In this document: positions 5,894 through 8,450 of the stretch, piece by piece
How positions within the stretch are numbered: the stretch's first letter is position 1
How the letters are laid out: every line of letters starts with the position of its first letter
From: an uncultured Ruminococcus sp.
GTDB lineage: Bacteria; Bacillota; Clostridia; Oscillospirales; Ruminococcaceae
Assembly (NCBI GenBank): GCA_937910385.1
Contig: CALEPT010000120.1
Span: forward strand, 1-8,450
Direction: 5' to 3'
Length of the DNA stretch: 8,450 nucleotides
Made by a program: the position numbers and the translations under genes
Notes under the pieces: model-generated
What the model was told of the DNA's origin: nothing
Databases searched by the model: none
The model's input: only the letters and a program-made list of their open reading frames with translations

Positions 5894-6724
5894 ATGAATA
5901 TAGAAAACTATAAGACGATTTTGCTCGCCTATTTTACTGATCCTGAAATCAAATCTTTTCAAAAAGATGAAATAGCAGAAAAATTTGCAATGGAACAAGC
6001 GGAGGAAGTGTTCCGTGAATTGATTGATGAGGAAATTATCACAATAGATGATTCAGGAATGATAGAACTTACAGAAATCGGCAGGATTGAGTCCCGAAAA
6101 GAAAGAGACAGATTCCTGCACCATATTTGGTCTGTTCCCAATGAAAGCGGAGGATCAATCGACGATTTCTACAACGCTCTTAATAGGCTAAGTCAATTCT
6201 TCTTTGAAGATACTGAAACTTTGGAAATGTGGTTTAATAAGAAATGGAGCTTTCGCTCTACACTTTTAGATAATGGTTCGGCACCGTTCAAGGGCGCTCT
6301 TGCATTTAATGTGTTTCAAGACATGGAGATTCAAGGTCGATGCTTTATCGAAAACACTATAGAAGAAAATGGGGAGAAAAAGTCCTACTCAACTTACGCT
6401 TTTAATTCTCGCTGTCGAGTAGTTTTTCATGATAAAAAGGGCGAGATTCTTCTAACTCCAAGGGACATAATCACAACCGAATACGAAAAGATTGTAGGTG
6501 ATAAGATCGTTTCTGTGAAAAGTTTGAACGCCGAAGATCAATATGAGGAAATACCATTTGAAAATGGTGTATATAAGCTCCCTGTGGAGCATTGTACACT
6601 CTGGTATTGGCTCGATTCTGTTACTTTTGATGTAGTTTGGTTCTATGCAGTGCTTGAAATCAAAGTGCAAACAAAAATTGATCAGGTGATTATTTACCGT
6701 CCGTTGTCGGTTTATCTTACATAA
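5894..6724 (+). CDS. Winged-helix protein with beta-rich C-terminal domain, copy 1
   Basis: A 276-residue protein with no named function that I recognise. Residues 1-65 form a winged helix (KDEIAEKFAMEQAEEVFREL, then a wing ending LTEIGR at 59-64), followed by a helical stretch (65-115) reminiscent of the dimerisation part of DtxR/MntR regulators. Residues about 118-276 are a beta-rich domain without recognised motifs. It shares spaced features with the next protein: H-x-x-KG (179-183), an ELP/IPF-like turn near 220, and the ending SVYLT. No membrane segment or signal peptide. AAGGAG (5881-5886) is 7 bases before the ATG. Codon use is more AT-rich than in the neighbours. Likely a transcriptional regulator, possibly autoregulatory through the duplicated promoter module. 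It is divergent from the Rpn gene. Confidence 0.75.
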   Translation: MNIENYKTILLAYFTDPEIKSFQKDEIAEKFAMEQAEEVFRELIDEEIITIDDSGMIELTEIGRIESRKERDRFLHHIWSVPNESGGSIDDFYNALNRLSQFFFEDTETLEMWFNKKWSFRSTLLDNGSAPFKGALAFNVFQDMEIQGRCFIENTIEENGEKKSYSTYAFNSRCRVVFHDKKGEILLTPRDIITTEYEKIVGDKIVSVKSLNAEDQYEEIPFENGVYKLPVEHCTLWYWLDSVTFDVVWFYAVLEIKVQTKIDQVIIYRPLSVYLT

Positions 6725-6731
6725 TAAAGAG

Positions 6732-6770
6732 AGAGTGGTCTGTTCATATTCTGACCACTCTTAATTATAT
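6732..6770 (+). terminator. Hairpin terminator after the first winged-helix gene
   Basis: AGAGTGGTC (6732-6740) pairs perfectly with GACCACTCT (6753-6761) around a 12-base loop, followed by TTAATTATAT. The stem begins 8 bases past the stop codon. The T tract is interrupted, so it may be leaky, but the next gene has its own promoter. Confidence 0.6.
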
Positions 6771-6775
6771 TCTCT

Positions 6776-6822
6776 ACTCTGCCTTGACTTTTTTCGGCTC
6801 CTGTGATATAATAGTTAGCAAA
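6776..6822 (+). repeat. Promoter module, copy 2
   Basis: Near-copy of 5801-5847 (42 of 47 positions). Downstream of the -10 this copy has a cleaner dyad, TTAGCA-AA-TGCTAA (6815-6828), a plausible operator over the transcription start. Copy 1 has only a degenerate version (GTTA...TAAC). Confidence 0.85.
6784..6812 (+). promoter_or_regulatory. Promoter of the second winged-helix gene
   Basis: TTGACT (6784-6789), a 17-bp spacer and TATAAT (6807-6812), with TGA as an extended -10. The predicted start near 6819 lies within the TTAGCA-AA-TGCTAA dyad, a position where a bound protein would repress. Confidence 0.85.
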
Positions 6823-6850
6823 TGCTAATACAAATATAGGAGGGTGTATC

Positions 6851-7744
6851 ATGCCAAACGATTATATTGGATTCACATCGGAGGAACTTCGATTCCTTCT
6901 GGCGCTTTTTAACTTGCCGGAGGAAAAGCGAAAATACACCGAGATTGCAGCAGAAACAAAGATCCACCGAAGGACGATTCTTCGTGTTGCTGAAACGCTG
7001 AAGGAAAAGGGGCTTGTCACACAGGCAGCGGGCAGACATCCGCAGCTAACTGAACTTGGCGAATCAAAAGCGAAAGAGATGAACGAGCGTGTCAGAATGA
7101 TTCGGACTCACTTGATCTATGAGGGAATGAGCGAACTTACTGCTGAAAATACGGCAGTTGACTTCTTTATTGCGGCACCGGACGAGTTCTACGAGATCAT
7201 TGCCCGCATTGAAAAGATGTTCCGTATTAAATATGAATTTCGTGATACATCAAAATTCACGGGTGCGGATTACTGTCGGATTCTGAATGACGGTGTGTAT
7301 AATATCAAGTTTCAGATCATCAAGTCCTCCTGTGCGGATATACCGCAGGATGAAGCAGATAAACCGAGAGCCAAGTATAGCGATGATATTGCAATGGCTG
7401 AGGATGCATTTGAGCATCCGGCAATGCTCACGGTGCATAGCGGTAAGGGCTTGCTTGCATTCAAGCGTCTGACAGTATCCAGAGAATCGGAGATAAATGG
7501 TATGCCGACACATGGTAAAGCCGGTCGGCTGGAATACTATATTGAGGAAACCGATGAATGGGTATCTTTGCCGACGGACGGCGAGTTCATCACAATGCCG
7601 TTTGATTATTTTGTATTCCGTAAAATCGGCAGTGATGTATCCAGTATGATATTACGAGGAACACAGCTTATCCGTGTGGACTGCACCAATCCAAGATCGC
7701 ATAAAAACATAAAGGAAGCACTCATTTCAGTGTATGTAGCATAA
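6851..7744 (+). CDS. Winged-helix protein with beta-rich C-terminal domain, copy 2
   Basis: A 297-residue protein of the same architecture as its upstream neighbour. Residues about 9-70 are a winged helix (YTEIAAETKIHRRTILRVAE, wing to LTELGES). Residues 71-125 resemble the DtxR/MntR dimerisation helices (GMSELTAENTAV at 92-103), but the Glu-His metal ligands usual there are replaced by DFF, so iron or manganese sensing is doubtful. The C-terminal beta-rich domain keeps H-x-x-KG (196-200), WVSLPTDGEFITMP (237-250) and the ending SVYVA. AGGAGG (6838-6843) is 7 bases before the ATG. It sits behind its own copy of the promoter module. Likely a paralogous regulator, probably controlling itself or its twin; the name and ligand are unknown. 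Confidence 0.75.
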   Translation: MPNDYIGFTSEELRFLLALFNLPEEKRKYTEIAAETKIHRRTILRVAETLKEKGLVTQAAGRHPQLTELGESKAKEMNERVRMIRTHLIYEGMSELTAENTAVDFFIAAPDEFYEIIARIEKMFRIKYEFRDTSKFTGADYCRILNDGVYNIKFQIIKSSCADIPQDEADKPRAKYSDDIAMAEDAFEHPAMLTVHSGKGLLAFKRLTVSRESEINGMPTHGKAGRLEYYIEETDEWVSLPTDGEFITMPFDYFVFRKIGSDVSSMILRGTQLIRVDCTNPRSHKNIKEALISVYVA

Positions 7745-7820
7745 TGCACAAATTTCAACAGTTTTGCAAAATGGCTGCTGCTGATTTTGTAGAAAAAAGG
7801 CAAATCAGGCCAAAATTTTC

Positions 7821-7967
7821 GTCTAAAAGTGCGCTTTGCACTTTGAAAAAACAGGCGTTTGAGTGTAATTTTACATATATGTTAGCGAGAAATAACTCGC
7901 CAACTATCGAATTGTAAAATATGCACAAAAACTCCGATTTTCAAAAGTGCGGAGCGCACTTTTGACC
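7821..7967. repeat. Large imperfect inverted repeat (about 147 bp)
   Basis: The two halves, about 70 bases each, are imperfect reverse complements around a 6-base loop. The central stem is 7881-7889 with 7896-7904 (one mismatch). Outside it ATTTTACA (7868-7875) faces TGTAAAAT (7913-7920), and AAAAGTGCG (7825-7833) faces CGCACTTTT (7955-7963). Each outer end also forms its own small hairpin: 7826-7832 with 7838-7844, and 7943-7951 with 7955-7963, the latter followed by GACC. It could be a MITE-like element, a cruciform or a bidirectional terminator after the gene ending at 7744. No flanking target duplication was seen. Confidence 0.7.
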
Positions 7968-7970
7968 TCA

Positions 7971-7999
7971 TTGACAGAAACCAAATAATGTGCTATACT
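7971..7999 (+). promoter_or_regulatory. Sigma-A promoter of the secreted-protein gene
   Basis: TTGACA (7971-7976), a 17-bp spacer and TATACT (7994-7999), with TGC as an extended -10. The start is expected near 8006. It is almost the same promoter as the one before the 649-residue gene (shared ATGTGCTATACT). Confidence 0.88.
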
Positions 8000-8005
8000 T
8001 GTTAC

Positions 8006-8317
8006 ATAGGAGTTAGCGGTGACAAACTACAATAACTCCGAGCCGTATCCAACCGGTTAAACGTCCGAAGGCGGGACGCGCTGTCGGGCATTTAATACAA
8101 ACACGGATTCCGCAGAATGCGGTTTCCAACGCCGAGTGTTCACTGTGAAGCAGCGGACGCACAACTGAAAGAAACGTTTCTATGTAAGCCCGGACGAAAC
8201 AGAGCCGATCACTCTGTGGAGTCCTCCGAACAAAATGCGCCGTGAACATCTGAAGAGAAGTACAATCCGAGGGTGGGAATGGTGCATAGACTAAAATATT
8301 TTTAGGAGGTATTCATT
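8006..8317 (+). ncRNA. Long structured 5' leader, class not recognised
   Basis: About 310 nt lie between the promoter and the ATG with no supportable coding frame. Clear stems are 8009-8015 with 8033-8039 (7 bp perfect, near the 5' end), 8062-8066 with 8074-8078, CCGCA/TGCGG (8110-8114 with 8118-8122), and a composite arm in which 8192-8195 pairs with 8221-8224 and 8200-8205 with 8213-8218. A long-range 7-bp pairing, TGTTCAC (8137-8143) with GTGAACA (8242-8248), would enclose the last arm. I compared by eye with cobalamin, c-di-GMP, c-di-AMP, FMN, SAM and T-box consensus blocks and found no match. AGGAGGT (8304-8310) stays single-stranded. It could be a cis-regulatory RNA or a separate small RNA. 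Confidence 0.55.
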
Positions 8318-8450
8318 ATGAAACTCAAAAAGATCACATCCGCTATCGCTGCTTTGGCTATGACAGCCGCTATGGGCGTATCCGCTATGAGTGCAAGTGC
8401 TGCTGATGCATACGACACCTCAAATACTTACCTTGGTGATGGCGGTTTCT
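8318..8450 (+). CDS. Secreted protein, N-terminal part only
   Basis: The first 44 codons of a gene cut by the window edge. The start ATG follows AGGAGGT by 7 bases. Residues 1-28 are a classic Sec signal peptide: MKLKK positive end, a hydrophobic run rich in Ala and Met, and ASA before the probable cleavage site, leaving ADAYDTSNTYLGDGGF as the start of the mature protein. Similar signal peptides are common on secreted enzymes of Ruminococcus, but the mature part seen here is too short to name the protein. The gene is preceded by a strong promoter and a long folded leader, so its expression is probably high or conditional. Confidence 0.85.
   Translation, partial: MKLKKITSAIAALAMTAAMGVSAMSASAADAYDTSNTYLGDGGF

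Noticed and set aside
8040..8080. GAGCCGTAT stretch resembling the start of a group II intron domain V
   Set aside because: The partner strand of domain V and its AGC/GTT bulge are missing, and there is no intron-encoded protein.
8013..8249. 78-codon minus-strand open frame opposite the leader
   Set aside because: It is antisense to a stem-rich leader, has no ribosome binding site or promoter of its own, and its composition is arginine/cysteine-rich as expected for a shadow frame.
8268..8280. GAGGGTGGGAAT, similar to the T-box sequence AGGGTGGNACCGCG
   Set aside because: The core ACCGCG is absent, there is no specifier stem, and the following gene is not an amino-acid or tRNA-related gene.
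8235..8294. 19-codon frame in the long leader with two Trp codons (GWEWC), suggesting a trp-type attenuator peptide
   Set aside because: GGAG is 13 bases before the ATG, the Trp codons are not adjacent, and no terminator/antiterminator with a T run follows. The downstream gene is a secreted protein.

Overview
The window looks like a chromosomal accessory region of a low-to-mid-GC Gram-positive gut Firmicute, most likely Ruminococcus or a close Oscillospiraceae relative. That is inferred from strong Shine-Dalgarno sites, near-consensus sigma-A promoters with 17-bp spacers (most with an extended -10), the protein families present, and a Ruminococcus-style signal peptide at the right edge. No rRNA, tRNA, CRISPR array, transposase or integrase was recognised.

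Layout. Positions 1-529 have no supportable gene but hold two inverted-repeat modules and a cluster of TTTTCAACA / DnaA-box-like nonamers. On the minus strand, 600-2549 encodes a 649-residue fusion of an ImmA/IrrE zinc peptidase and an XRE-like helix-turn-helix (HTH), with a TTG start, a 170-nt leader, a strong promoter and two tandem dyad operators, ending in an intrinsic terminator (530-572). A plus-strand operon follows: a WYL-domain regulator (3069-4250) and a 106-residue helical protein (4258-4578). Next is a convergent minus-strand gene for an Rpn-family PD-(D/E)XK nuclease (4731-5687), which contains a well-formed internal ribosome binding site and ATG that would make a 55-residue C-terminal protein. 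Divergent from it are two tandem plus-strand genes (5894-6724 and 6851-7744). Their proteins share an architecture (winged helix, DtxR-like helical segment, beta-rich C-terminal domain), and their promoters are near-copies of each other. The right end holds a roughly 147-bp imperfect inverted repeat, a strong promoter, a structured 310-nt leader and the first 44 codons of a secreted protein gene.

How the parts may work together. Nearly everything encoded here is either a regulator of a kind used in stress, mobile-element or phage response (ImmA/IrrE-XRE, WYL, DtxR-like winged helix) or a toxic nuclease (Rpn). The back-to-back layout suggests a small defence or stress island in which each unit has its own controlled promoter. 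The most specific new proposal is that the Rpn gene carries its own intragenic short protein, as reported for E. coli Rpn toxins. The grouping as one system is inference; the sequence does not prove it.
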